64,000 nt of DNA from Lingula anatina (GCF_001039355.2 NW_019775489.1:130295-194294); one strand, 5' to 3'. Positions 50,901-62,499 are shown, numbered from the stretch's first letter. The notes: generated from the sequence alone by a model not told the origin. Numbers and translations are program-made.

Positions 50901-51329
50901 GAGATCTGTAGACTGTAAAGGACTAAAATGAGTAAATGCAAAGACTGGAACATAAATTTTGTCCAAACCTTTGTTATGTCATTACTGAATTTACTCCTCA
51001 AAACATCTAAAACAAGACGATTTAGTGTCACATAAAATGTAAAAAAAATTAGTTCTAAATACCCTAAAATGCACCAAATTGCACCTCGATTTAAAAAATT
51101 TTCCGGGGGATCCCAATTAGCATTACAGACATCAAACCTGTACACTCACTACTGTAAGGCAAATTACATTGTTTATTTACTAATATGCAACAAAGTAACT
51201 GCGTCAAAACCTAACATTTTTTTTTTGCTAAAGAAAATTATAAAATGCTAACAGATTTTCAAAGTCTTTAGCAGGTTTTGCTAAAAGAAATTAGGACTAG
51301 GGCGAGCCCAGCCTTCAGCTGATGTATAT

Positions 51330-51760
51330 GGATTGTGGTTGCTGTCCTTATCATGTACCAACTGCAGTGGAAACACTCTTCAAGGAATGGGTGAGCAATA
51401 CTATAAGAATAGTTTCAGCATACCAAGGTGCTAATGACACTAAGTGGAAAGAAGTGACACTACCTGAGCTTAAAGCATGGCTTGGAATCAGGGTGGCCAT
51501 GAATATTTTACACCTGCCACATTACGACCAGTACTGGTCAAACAATAACCTTATAGGTTAATTTTTATTCCTACAGTAATGACAAGAGACAGATTTGACA
51601 AAATACAACTTTCCATGCAAACAGGACTTGGGGAGATGACATCCCAGTCAGAGGGAAACCTGAACATGATAGGCTGTTTTATGTCAGACCCATTTTGGAA
51701 ATTATAAATCAAAAAGGCATTCAAAATTACAAACCACACCAAAATGCCATGCTTTATTTA
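51330..51760 (+). pseudogene. piggyBac exon fragment, copy A
   Basis: ETLFKEWVSNTIRIVSAYQG, then EVTLPELKAWLGIRVAMNIL and HYDQYWSNN match the piggyBac exon at 46.7-46.8 kb. A frameshift follows and a remnant of FDKIQ...RTWGDDIPVRGKPEHD continues. Both ends are truncated. Confidence 0.7.
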
Positions 51761-51768
51761 ATATTCAG

Positions 51769-53268
51769 GCACAGTTGCATATGAAAAGTTGCAAGACCTG
51801 GTGTTGTCCAACAGATTATTGAAGGATGTGAGAAAATTGAGTCCACGCGAGCAGACTTCTTCTTTAGAGGCGTATCATGCTGTGGTGAACCACTTTGCTC
51901 CTAAAATGATTGGCTTTTCATACCATGGCATGCAGAGCAGGTAAAAACTTTCAGTTGTAAACCAATTCTTGTGTGAAATGCATGTAATTATGGCATTCGT
52001 TTTTACATAAATCATTAAGAATGTTGAGAACACTGAACGTTGTAGTTGTATACAATTAAAATTCTCACCTTCATCTTCCAACATTATGTGTAAAATTTTA
52101 GGTATCTTGGCATAATATCACCCTGAGCTTCAGAGCTAACTTGACACTAACCTTTTCACTGTAGCCTATCTCCATCGTGTCAAGTAACCTCTGACCAGAT
52201 TCGAGTGCCCCCGCCGCCCGCCAATCAAATTTAAAGCCCGCACTCAATGACTCATTGAACGATCTAGCCAATGAACGCGAACGAGTCAAAGCGCGCTTTG
52301 TTCAAATCCGGACCAATCAAAGATAAGGCTGAATATCAGGGACTTGCCGTAACCTGTGGGCAGCACGCAAAATACATCATCCCTCAGTAGATAATGATGC
52401 AGGGCATCATACTGCTCTGGTTTCAATTCCGATAAACTCCATGCTTTCTTTGTGTACGGTTATGCACTCGGAACCACTCGGAACTACTCGGATGTCTCCG
52501 CACTCGACACCAACTATGTTGTTAGTATGGAGCTTGCGGAATCAGCCGAGGATTGCCGATTGACGATCAACCAATCAGCGTTTTCACCAAACTTTGGTGA
52601 AAAATTTTGAAACATGGATTCGATTGGCTTATATAAAATAGGTCAAACTATTTTCGTCAGAGGTTACTTGACACGATGGAGATAGGCTACAGTGAAAAGG
52701 TTAGTGTCAAGTTAGCTCTGAAGCTCAGGGTGCATAATATTGACAATCTTTCAATGTTTTTCATTTTCCCTTTTTTCATTGATTTTAGCTGCTTTGCATT
52801 ACAATGAAAATGGCAACAGAGAGGTAGCATACACCAAAGATGGGGACAAAAGAACGAGTGTCATCTATCCAAAGTACAAAAAAGGGGAAATCAGTGTGCA
52901 AGATATATGTTGGTTGCACGTTTGGTATGTACTGGTATTAAAATGCAGCTAGTAGAAACTTCACTGCAAGTACATATATACATGCAGATCACTAATAGGG
53001 CTCAATCATATTGCTTTTAAAAGTCATCCATAAACTTGGATATGCTCTTAAGAATTTAGTCCATTACAATATTTTAGTTCTTATTTTAATAACTTTAAAA
53101 TACATCTGTTTAGGTTATGTACACCGACTACTGGAATGTCTGGTCAAGTCCATCGAAGAAAAATCCATTGACAAGTCTCTGGTGGGAAAAGCGCCACCTC
53201 CTTTGGCATCTCAGTGCAAGAGACCAAGGCTTTCTGAGATTCAGACTTTATCTCGATTAAATAAGTGA
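51769..53268 (+). pseudogene. C-terminal exons of THAP/DDE transposase-like gene, copy X
   Basis: Exons 51769-51940 (YEKLQDLVLSNRLLKDVRKL, SSLEAYHAVVNHFAPKMIGF, GMQSR), 52789-52908 (LHYNENGNREVAYTKDGDKR, YPKYKKGEISVQDI) and 53114-53268 (HRLLECLVKSIEEKSIDKSL, LASQCKRPRLSEIQTLSRLN, stop). GT-AG borders are kept. The H-x-S-S-L-E-x-(Y/F)-H pattern near the final acidic residue and the LDHN-like LHYNEN segment are typical of an IS4-like DDE family carrying THAP domains that is common in cnidarians and deuterostomes. The N-terminal exons of this copy are absent. A MITE has entered the first intron (52119-52732). Confidence 0.55.
52119..52732. mobile_element. hAT-like MITE with 8-bp target duplication
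   Basis: 614 bp with long terminal inverted repeats of about 75 bp (caccctgagcttcagagcta at the left, its complement at the right, with the following gacactaaccttttcactgt also mirrored). It is flanked by cataatat at 52111-52118 and 52733-52740. The duplicated locus at 61391-61410 has the uninterrupted site (cataataatgacaatc), which proves the insertion and its boundaries. It has no coding capacity. The 8-bp duplication and CA-ending termini fit hAT. Confidence 0.9.
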
Positions 53269-53455
53269 GGAAAGGGCAATTGTCAATTACAAGCAATGAT
53301 GACAAGCTTTGTATGTTAGCAGGACAGTACTAGGTCTGTTGGCATTACTTGGAGAAGTAAAATTTCTTTTATGGTGCTTTTGTTGGGATCAGTGCAGACA
53401 GTTGTTCACAAGCTTCCAAGTATGACAGGTTAATTTGACAGTTCTCTATACTTCT

Positions 53456-54582
53456 GTATCAGTGCATTTTAGATTTGTCAATTCTTACATCACATAAATG
53501 TGCCATACTTTCGACCAAACAGCTGACGCAACTGCAGGGTGGCCTCGTTCTCGACTGTTTCTAGCCTTCTTCCAATTGCGCAGTTTTTACAGGTGAGAAT
53601 CTGTGCATTCAATGTGCTATAAATAGGTCATTAGTGCACGTATTGAAGTTGCGCTTTCGGCGGGTCGTATATAAGAAAAAACACTATCGGACTACGTAAA
53701 AAAACGTATGTACTTCCGTCCTTCTTTAAAAAAAAAAAAACAGGCTGCATATATTGCTGCATTAAAAACTGTTTATTGTTTACACTGTGCCACCATGTGT
53801 CTGTGATATTGTTGTAAAGAATTTTTTTTTTTACCAGATACTTTCTACATTCTTATTGTGTTGTACTTGATCAAACAATATTAGAACTACCATTTGATAG
53901 GGCCAAATTTTGTTAAATGTAATATCCAAATGTCATCAGAATGCGCCAAATGGCCTCTAAAAATCCAAATTTTCTTGGGAATGACCCCCAAACCCCCAAC
54001 AGTGAAGGAGGGGGGGGGGGGGCATATCCCCCAATGGATTCAGCATTTGCATCACTTCCAATCTTGAACAAGAACATGGAAGGAAGGATAGAGGCAGGGA
54101 TCGACGAATCTATAGCAGAAGAGTAGAGAATACCCATATTAAGGGAGGGAAATGGCAGTCCTGATAATACTAGGTTGAAATATGTGACTCTACGCTGGGC
54201 ATTTGACAAATTCAGAAGGAACTCTTGTATCCAGATTTAGCAGTGTGCGCTGTAGTTCTTGTGTACGACTAAGGATTATTTGCAGAAGAAGATTCTGACA
54301 TGACATTCCTTGGGACAGACAGCGAATACTGTAAAGACGACACACACATAATGCAAGCATTAAAGTGCAACTTGGTAGGTGTTTTTTCCCATATTTTAAG
54401 TTCCAGACATCTAACACGATGTTAATCAAAACAAATGAACTTAAAATGAATGCTCACAAATTCCCCAATCAATGTCAATTGAGCGTGCAGCGCTTTCCCG
54501 CGAAATATTTGTGACATCATGAGAGGAACCCCTCAGACAGGGCCCCGCTTAGATAACTTGTCAGTTCTAAGACACAGTAAAC
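53456..54582. other. Spacer before THAP exon of copy Y
   Basis: No gene supported. It includes a G-run at 54009-54021. The sequence just upstream of 54583 should hold a promoter for the THAP gene; none is recognisable. This spacer is missing from the other duplicate, where 62126 jumps to the equivalent of 54870. Confidence 0.4.
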
Positions 54583-55631
54583 ATGGTGAAACATTGCATT
54601 GTCGGCGGGTGCTCGAACACAAGTGAAAATGAAGGTATTTCCATTTACACATTTCCAAAAGACCTAGCAGTAGCCTAGAAGTGGAAAAAGTTTGTCAATT
54701 TAACAAGAGTATGGGACTTAGACATGAAAGTAGCTGTAGCAAACAACTCTGCTATCTGTAGCGCGCATTTCGAGGAGGCTTGTTTCAACAAAGGACAACA
54801 AATGAAGATTCTGCTTGGTTTTGCTCAGTAAGTTCATAGTTTTGGTCATTTTTATCTTAATCTAACACTCTCGTTTGAGACTTGTAACATTTTTAATTTT
54901 CTACGTAAGGTTACCCCGAGTCGCGACGTATTTATTATATGCCATCAGAAAGTAGTGATGACAGCTCACCACAACAGTAAGTAATGAATACTTCCAGGGC
55001 ATTTTTTTCTTTCATAAGTGGTAGTAATTTATAAAATGTGGAAACAGTAATAGAATACATTTTCACTATATTTATTTTGATATTTTTGTACCAGGAAACC
55101 AAAGAAGTTGAAAGAAATCCTGGATTCTGAGGCAACAGTGATAGTGTATAAAAGCCTCTTGCTTCAGCTTCTTGCAATCTGCCAGCTTTGCTGAAGAGAT
55201 GCAGTTCCCACCATCATAAAGCAGATTGGCACTCTGATTGTAGTGAGGCAGTCCTGCACCTCAAAGAAGTACCGAGGTGCAACCTGGTACTCACAGCCTT
55301 TCATAGGAAACATGCCAGCTGGGAACCTCTACTTGTCATCAGCTTTTCTATATTCTGGCAACACTGTGACCCAGGTGCTAAGAATGTTCCAGTTCATGAG
55401 TCTTCAAGCTTAAAGTCCTTCAACATTCTATGATCACCAAAAAAATATTTACATGGTGCTGTAAGAACGTTGTGGGATCGTAAGCAGGCTGCATTGTTAG
55501 AAGGGGCATCAGATGATCTTCTCTTGGGTGGGGATGCCAGGTGTGACAGTATGGGGCACACAGCCAAGTATGGTGCATATAGTTTTTTGGACTTAAAGCG
55601 TAACAAAATCATTGCAATGGAAATGATCCAG
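54583..55631 (+). pseudogene. THAP-domain transposase-like gene, N-terminal exons, copy Y
   Basis: Exon 1, 54583-54827, is a THAP zinc finger: MVKHCIVGGCSNTSENEGIS, FPKDL, W, and the C-x2-H end ICSAHFEEACF. An in-frame TAG lies at 54676-54678. A short 5'-truncated acidic exon, 54930-54976, gives MPSESSDDSSPQ. Exon 55095-55631 gives PKKLKEILDSEATVIVYKSL, a TGA at about 55191 where copy Z has CAA, then GATWYSQPFIGNMPAGNLYL and LLLGGDARCDSMGHTAKYGA (a GD-x-RCDS catalytic-Asp motif). THAP binds the transposon ends and the DDE part cuts. Two stops make this copy dead. Confidence 0.65.
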
Positions 55632-55839
55632 GTATACCCTTTGTTATTCATTGGTAAAGTTAATTATTTTCTGCCTATCACATTTATTAAAGGAATTGAT
55701 TTTTTTAAAATGAATTCTTGAGATAGCAGGGACAGCAATAACTTGCACAATTCTATTCTGTAAGAAAATTAGAATTCCAATTGCAATGAAACAAGTTTCT
55801 TTGTTAAATGGACAAGAACTAGTGAAAACTGTTTACTCA

Positions 55840-56400
55840 CTTAAATACTGGGAAATAGTAATATGCCATTAAGTTTTATTTCTTTATTTTTCCTTTTATA
55901 AGAAAAACGAGGTGGCCAGTTCCTATCATATGGAACTCGAAGGACTGAGGAGGTGTAGAACTAAACTTTTATCTGTTAAACAGCCAGTAAGCTTAACGCT
56001 GGTTCAAGGGGAGAACAAAATAGCGAGAAAGGAGAGATGATTGCCTTGGCATGGAAGGACAAGAAGGTCATACATTTCCTTTCTACTGCAGAAGATCCAG
56101 CATCTGCAATTGGCTTCACAAACAGAAAGCAGAAAACTGGAGAAATTATAAATGCCATACTTTTTTTGTAATCTGGTGCTTAACTTTTAATTAAATTTTG
56201 TACATTTTTGTTCAGTCTATTTTTTATTCTTGAAATAATCTGAACAAGTATTACAATGTATATTTATATATTATTAAACAGTTTTTGTACTTATATTCAT
56301 TGTTCATTTTATATAGATCAAACCATTCTGACCTTATCTTCGTCATTCAATAAATAACAATATCCTGAATATGTCCATATATAAAGAATTTCATTTTATA
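55840..56400 (+). pseudogene. piggyBac 3' fragment
   Basis: 55985-56150 matches the piggyBac segment near 47960-48110 (ggttcaaggggagaacaaaa, then gaagatccagcatctgcaat), and 56160-56390 matches the piggyBac 3' flank at 49120-49340. A deletion joins the two. Non-functional. Confidence 0.65.
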
Positions 56401-56859
56401 CAAGTTTTATGCATTTAAAAGCCTGAAAATTTGGAACCAACAAAATAACAGACCTTGAGGTCCTGCTAGAACACAAGGTTAGCAATGCTTATACAGGGGC
56501 TAAACGATATGTCACTTAAAAGTCATGAAGATATCAAGAAACACAATTTAATTAATATAATAATAATAATATTAGAACAGCCCTGGCATGAACACATACA
56601 GGGTAAGTAAAGAAAAGTAATAATGCTTTGTCTGTCATTCAGGACATAAAGAGGTCCATCAGGTCTAGACAAAAATGGAATTCCTCTTTTCAAAACTCAA
56701 GGTATATTTATGTGTGATACATTGCTTTTTGCAGCATAGGAATCTTTACATCATAACTTGTTCTATAGACACCATTTATCATTAAAGCTACAATAACCCT
56801 ATATTGTAGCTGGCATAATCTGAAAAAAGTTAATTTTGTTTTTCCAGATGTTATAGTGT

Positions 56860-57050
56860 GTGTGGGCTGCTCAACAGAAGCATCTAGAATGCATCCAAGA
56901 CCCCCTCTGGCATGGCATGTACTGGGTTGTAAAAACCTCCATTCTCAATGGCATTGCTGTCCCCATTTATAAGGGTATAAGAGATACGGTGGCAATAGCA
57001 TGGGGGGGGGGGGGGGGGTTAACAAGTTTTTGCCACCTATGGTAAATAAA
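56860..57050 (+). pseudogene. Fragment of an uncharacterised repeat-family protein
   Basis: QKHLECIQDPLWHGMYWVVK then LNGIAVPIYKGIRDT resembles a motif (HxECIQDPxGxxxY...GVxLPxYRxxRGS) seen in uncharacterised multiplied genes of marine invertebrates. It ends in a G-run (57002-57018). No function known. Confidence 0.3.
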
Positions 57051-57349
57051 TTTTGATTTTTATCCTAATTGTTAAATATTACTTATTATGTTATTAAAAT
57101 TACAAAAATTACACCAAATTCGCATGCAAGAATAAGGCAGCTTAAAAAATATACTGTTGACTTTGTTTATCAGTCACCACACATGCTTGTGTACCAAACA
57201 TCATTGAAAGTGCCAGGAATGCATGTCCCCCAGAATCCATAACACTTCGCAAAAGATGACTATGTAATGGAAAGGGTAAGAGAAAACATGCCATCTCAGA
57301 TTAAGTTGCATCAATGGAAGAGAGTAGCAGTGGAAGATAAAGGCAAAAG

Positions 57350-57372
57350 AAAAAAATAAAAATAAAAAAATA

Positions 57373-57406
<34 letters not shown>

Positions 57407-57421
57407 TAAAATAAAATAAAA

Positions 57422-57455
<34 letters not shown>
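57350..57455. repeat. (AAT)n / (AAAT)n simple repeat
   Basis: Runs of AAT, AAAAT and AAAT units changing along the array. Confidence 0.95.
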
Positions 57456-57456
<1 letters not shown>

Positions 57457-57458
57457 AA

Positions 57459-58140
57459 ATGTTGTCATCAAAATCGTCGAAAACACATATTGACAGGCCT
57501 GCATTCCTCCAGTTATTTCAGACACAGTTAGATGATTTCCATGGACACGTACTCCATGTTGCAATGCAGTATGAAGAAATCCAGTTGGGTTTGGAGCACA
57601 GTAGCATTATCATGGTCTCAGATGAAATCCCACACAAATCTTCCACAGTTTTAGCCTTAATTGATGTCATGTTCCAGTTGAAAGCCAAAGTCCCCAACCT
57701 ATCAACCATGCACTTACTGTACAGACAGTCCTACAAGCTAATATTGCAACAAGAAAGTTATAGATTTTGTTGCAAACCGCGAGCAAATACATAGCATAAA
57801 GGCCCTTGGGAACTATTTTGAATTGAATCATGGCAAAAACCCGTGTGAAGGACTGGGGGACACAAGCAAATGTCTCACCATCGAGACCATGAGAAGCGGG
57901 CGTGTGTTAATACAAGATGCATGGGATTTTAACAACTGGGCAGTGACATCTAACATGCATGTTAGTTTCCTTTATGTTAGCAGTGACCAATGTGATGAAA
58001 ATTCAAGAGAGCTAGAACAGATAAAACTCAAACCCATAAAGAGTACCATGAGAATCCATTCCGTGGCGGGTTTGGGGGGGTCAAAGATCAAAGTAAGGGA
58101 CATTAGCTGTTACTTTAAGGACTGTTTGACAGATAACTCA
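57459..58140 (+). pseudogene. Degenerate copy of an uncharacterised, multiplied invertebrate gene
   Basis: Frame 1 (57459-57793): IDRPAFLQLFQTQLDDFHGH, YEEIQLGL, then SDEIPHKSSTVLALIDVMFQ. Frame 2 (57823-58135): GKNPCEGLGDTSKCLTIETM, AWDFNNWAV, then ELEQIKLKPIKSTMRIHSVA. The G-K-x-P-C-(D/E)-G-L-G-(G/D)-x-x-K motif and the final H-S-V segment recur in an unnamed family that I associate with repeats in oyster, coral and lancelet genomes (from memory, not searched). A central segment that usually contains YWTDSP-like text is lost here. Disrupted by frameshifts. Confidence 0.4.
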
Positions 58141-58142
58141 TG

Positions 58143-58143
58143 N
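58143..58143. other. Assembly gap (single N)
   Basis: Single N between the unnamed family remnant and the RT fragment. Unlike the other two gaps, no duplicated flank was noticed. Confidence 0.8.
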
Positions 58144-58149
58144 AATTAA

Positions 58150-58970
58150 AAGAAAAAATAGACACAGAAATTAAAGCAGGTTGTATAGCGGGCCCATTCT
58201 CTACATTCCCACTCCCCTTATTCCCCAGTTTATGTTGTCCCCAAAAAGACCCCAGGAAAGTTCCTCATACATAATCTTTCCTCCCCAAAACACTACTCAA
58301 TCAATGATGGCACTGAGGACAAACTCGCAGCAGTTTCCTGTGCCAATCCAACTGGCTAAATCTATAGGAAAAGATGCCTACCTGGCTAAAACAGATATCC
58401 AGAAAGCATTTAGGGTTCTCCCAATTCACAAAAACTATCATTTTCTACTGGATTTTTCCCTAAAATCACAGTACTATTTTGACAAAAATTTGCCCATGGG
58501 CTTGCATTCCAGTTGTCAAAAATTTGAAACCTTTAGTTCGGCCATGGAATGGATAGCTAAAAACAAGTTTCCGATACCTGATTCTACACTTGCTTGACGA
58601 TTTCCTCATCCTGGCCCAAACCAAACAAGAATGTCAAAATCCACTCATAGACCTTTGTCAGCTTATAGGGGTACCATTAGCCCCAGAAAAAACTACTTCC
58701 CCAGCTACTGTAATATCCTTCACAGGTATAGAACTGGACACCTCATTGCAAGAGGCCCGACTGCCCCCAGAAAAAATTAAAAATTGCTGAGAACTAGTCC
58801 ATGCCCATGTATCCAAAAAGAAAATAACACTGTATGACCTCCGATCAATCATCAGCCTTTTTAAACTTCTGCTGCTTTATTATCCCAGTCGGGAGGGCCT
58901 TTTTAAGGATGAAGCGTTCCCACATACAAAGTCAATTGACCAGTTACTTTCAGAAAGGTGAAAAATGGTA
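58150..58970 (+). pseudogene. DIRS/Ngaro-like RT fragment, copy B
   Basis: Longer than copy A: VVPKKTPGKFLIHNLS-type text, YLAKTDIQKAFRVLPIHKNY, LPMGLHSSCQKFETFSSAME and, after a stop/frameshift at 58596, the catalytic LDDFLILAQTKQECQNPLID, then TGIELDTSLQEARLPPEK and a stop. From about 58540 it aligns with 50040-50490 at an offset of about 8.46 kb. Confidence 0.7.
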
Positions 58971-59099
58971 AGAACAACATATTTTATCAACTTTTTGGTC
59001 AATCCAAAAATACTTCAATGTATAGTAGTAAGCCCTTTTTCTTGTAAATATAAAAGTAGTTAACTTTTTTTTATTTTTGAAAGAGTATGTTTAATTTTT

Positions 59100-59385
59100 G
59101 AAAGTTTTAATTAGCATGACAGGAACTGCTGCTGCTGAACCTTTAACTTCAAGATCGACACAGGATGCTATTTCTAATGCTTCTTGCTTTATTCTCATAT
59201 GCGTTTTGGTTTTTCAGTTGAGGACCACTCTGAGAAACAGGCTGGAGAAGGATCACCTCTCTGCCTGTATAAGAATTTCAGGTTTTGGCACAAACCCTAA
59301 AGAAACAGATTTTGGACAGTTGGTGCACTCCTTTTATTTGAGGAACCCCAACAGAAGAGTAAAGTATGCCAAAGATGATTGAGAT
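59100..59385 (+). pseudogene. Unidentified exon fragment, copy B
   Basis: Second copy of the exon at 50640-50900 (LRTTLRNRLEKDHLSACIRI). Here the exon end reads NPNRRVKYAKDD and stops. Confidence 0.35.
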
Positions 59386-59809
59386 CTGTAGACTGTAAAG
59401 GACTAAAATGAGTAAATGCAAAGATTGGAAAATAAATTTTGTCCAAACCTTTGTTATGTCATTACTGAATTTACTCCTCAAAACATCTAAAACAAGACAA
59501 TTCAGTATCACATAAAATGTAAAAAAAATTAGTTTTAAATACCCTAAAATGCACCAAATTGCACCTCGATTTAAAAATTTTTCCGGGGATCCCAATTAGC
59601 TTTACAGACATCAAACCTGTACACTCACTACTATAAGGCAAATTACATTGTTTTTTTACTAATATGCAACAAAGTAACTGCGTCAAAACCTAACATTTTT
59701 TTTTTTTGCTAAAGAAAATTATAAAATGCTTAAAGATTTTCAAAGTCTTTAGCAGGTTTTGCTAAAAGAAATTTAGGACTAGGGCGAGCCCAGCCCTCAG
59801 CTGATGTAT

Positions 59810-60608
59810 ATGGATCGTGGTTGCTGTCGTTATCATGTACCAACTGCAGTGGAAACCCTCTTCAAGGAATGGGTGAGCAATACAATAAGAATAGTTTCAG
59901 CATACAAAGGTGCTAATGGCACTAAGTGGAAAGAAGTGACACTACCTGAGCTTAAAGCACGACTTGGAATCAGGGTGGCCATGAATATTTGACACCTGCC
60001 ACGCTACGACCAGTACTGGTCAAACAATTACCTTATAAGTTAATTTTTATTCATAACCATCATATACTTTTTACAGATTTACACTGGTAGACAGGGAAAC
60101 AGGTCAAGGAGAGGTTGGTTTGGGTGCCAGGGCCGAACTAGATCTCTGTGGCATCAACCATATTGTGAATATGGACAATTATTTCTCCAGTCCCAACTTA
60201 TTTGAGGAGTTGTTGGGTATGAATATTTATGCCAGGGGGAAGGTGTGGCCAAACATGAGGGGTTACCCCAGCAAGGGGAGACCAAAATAGTGCAGAAAGG
60301 AGAGATGATTGCCTTGGCATGGAAGGACAAGGTCATACATTTCCTCTCTACTGCAGAAGATCCAGCATCTGCATTTGGCTTCACAAACAAAGAGCAGAAA
60401 AATGGAGAAATTACGCAAGTTACTTGTCCGGTGACAGTCTCGGAGTACAATGCCTACATGAATGGAGTGGACAGGGCAGATCAGCTACGAAATGAGTACT
60501 GCACCTACAAAACCTCAAAGAAATGGTGGCTTTATGTTTTTTTTTTAATTTTTGTTTGATGTGGCCAAATGCAATGCCTTCATCTGCATGAAAGAATCGC
60601 AGAACCAC
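59810..60608 (+). pseudogene. piggyBac fragments, copy B
   Basis: 59804-59990 matches copy A (ETLFKEWVSNTIRIVSAYKG). 60070-60600 then carries the later exon: IYTGRQGNR, a frameshifted DNYFSS-equivalent, GEMIALAWKDKVIHFLSTAE, DPASAFGFTNKEQKNGEI, and SEYNAYMNGVDRADQLRNEY (third Asp region). It breaks off inside the ESQNH motif at 60608, where foreign sequence begins. Confidence 0.75.
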
Positions 60609-60609
60609 A

Positions 60610-60905
60610 GCCGTCACGTAAAACGTGAGACCGATAGATAATGGGCTCCTCTGCATTGTTTCTGCAAAACAGGCAGACACAGGTTGGTGTCTTCATCTAA
60701 CCGTGTCATCTCTTCCTGAGAAGTCTGGCCAAGGATGTGTTGAGATTCACTGTCTCCTCGGAAATAAGCACCGATTGCAGTAGGGTTTGCACTTCGTCAA
60801 CTGCAAGGCTGTGCTGAGGGGGGATTGCTGTCATGGCGGTAAAAGGATGTCCATACCATGAAGGGGACATTTGTAACCCAGTGTGCCCACGGACCTCTTG
60901 AGGGG
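60610..60905 (-). pseudogene. nanos-like zinc-finger gene fragment
   Basis: Read on the - strand, 60696-60612 gives CVCLFCRNNAEEPIIYRSHV then LRD, matching the first half of the Nanos-type CCHC zinc finger (C-x2-C followed by RNN, then Y-x-SH-x-L-(R/K)D). Upstream, with one frame change near 60695, comes SESQHILGQTSQEEMTRLDE, as expected of a low-complexity Nanos N-terminal part. The second half of the finger (CPxLRxYxCPxCG) is cut off exactly at the junction with piggyBac sequence at 60609. Nanos is a germline translational repressor. This is a captured, truncated fragment, absent from the other duplicate. Confidence 0.55.
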
Positions 60906-61053
60906 AAGGAAAGAAAGAAAAAATGGATAAAGCCAGGTAAACATTTGCATTTTATATGAGCACCTAGGCATGGAATAGAGTAAAATCATTCTTCAAATGT
61001 TCTGATCAATTCACTGCTCATGCATATATTTATTTACTTTATTTAATATTCAG

Positions 61054-61562
61054 GCACAGTTGCATATGAAAAGTTGCAAGACCTGGTGTTGTCCAACAGA
61101 TTATTGAAGGATGTGAGAAAATTGAGTATTCGAGAGCAGACATCTTCTTTAGAGGCGTATCATGCTGTGGTGAACCACTTTGCTCCTAAAACAATTGGCT
61201 TTTCATACCATGGCATGCAGAGCAGGTAAAAACTTTCAGTTGTAAACCAACTCTTGTGTGAAATGCATGTAATTATGGCATTCATTTTTAGATAAATCAT
61301 TAAGAATGTTGAGAACACTGAACATTGTAATTGTATACAATTAAAATTCTCACCTTCATCTTCCAACATTATGTGTAAAATTTTAGGTATCTTGGCATAA
61401 TAATGACAATCTTTAAATGTTTTTTTATTTTCCCGGTAGGTTGATTTTAGCTGCTTTGCATTACAATGAAAATGGCAACAGAGAGGTAGCATACACCAAA
61501 GATGGGGACAAAAGAACGATTGTCATCTTCCCAAAGTACAAAAAAGGGGAAATCAGTGGGCA

Positions 61563-61610
<48 letters not shown>

Positions 61611-61950
61611 GTTGCACATTTGGTATGCAGCTAGTAGAAACTTCACTGCAAATGCATATATACATGCAGATCACTAATATGGCTCACTCATATTGCTTTA
61701 ACAAGTCATCCATAAACTTGGATATGCTCCCAAGAATTGAGTTCATTACAATATTTTAGTTCTTATTTTAATTACTTTAAAATACATCTGTTTAGGTTAT
61801 GTACACCGACTACTGGAATGTCTGGTCAAGTCCATCGAAGAAAAATCCATTGACAAGTCTCTGGTGGGAAAAGCGCCACCTCCTTTGGCATCTCAGTACA
61901 AGAGACCAAGGCTTTCTGAGATTCAGACTTTATTTCGGTTCAATAAGTGA
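61054..61950 (+). pseudogene. C-terminal exons of THAP/DDE transposase-like gene, copy Y
   Basis: Exons 61054-61225, 61451-about 61565 and 61796-61950 match copy X at 51769-53268, including the exact 155-nt length of the last exon and its stop. A (TA)n run (61565-61606) has grown at the end of the second exon, where copy X has only atatat, so its splice donor is uncertain. The MITE is absent from the first intron. Confidence 0.6.
61565..61606. repeat. (TA)n expansion in duplicated exon/intron border
   Basis: About 20 TA units. The paralogous site at 52909-52916 has only three units. Confidence 0.9.
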
Positions 61951-62499
61951 GGAAAGGGCAATTGTCAATTGCAAGCAAAGATGACAAGCTTTGTATGTTA
62001 GCAGGACAGTACTAGGTCTGTTGGCATTACTTGGAGAAGTAAAATTTCTTTTATGGTGCTTTTGTTGGGATCAGTGCAGACAGTTGTTCACAAGCTTCCA
62101 AGTATGACAGGTTAATTTGACAGTTCTCTATACTCTCGTTTGAGACTTGTAACATTTTTAATTTTCTACGTAAGGTTACCCTGAGTCGCAACGTATTTAT
62201 AGCGATATGTCAGTGATTTATTTAGATTTTGGTTTTTAGAACCGATCACTACGAGTAGGTATTTAGTCAATGAGCTAACTTCCCGTTTTCGTTTTTTTAT
62301 TTTAATAAGAAAATTACGGTTTGGTTCTTTAGGCGTTCATCTATTATTGAGTAAGTTATTAATTAATAACATGCCGAGGCTATTTTGTGCAGTATATTTG
62401 CGCTAACTCCGAAACTGGCGCGTCATGCATTCCAGCAATGCGGTATGTGCTTGTTCAGTTTCTAAATTTACCGACTGTAATACATTTTTGCGCTTTCAG

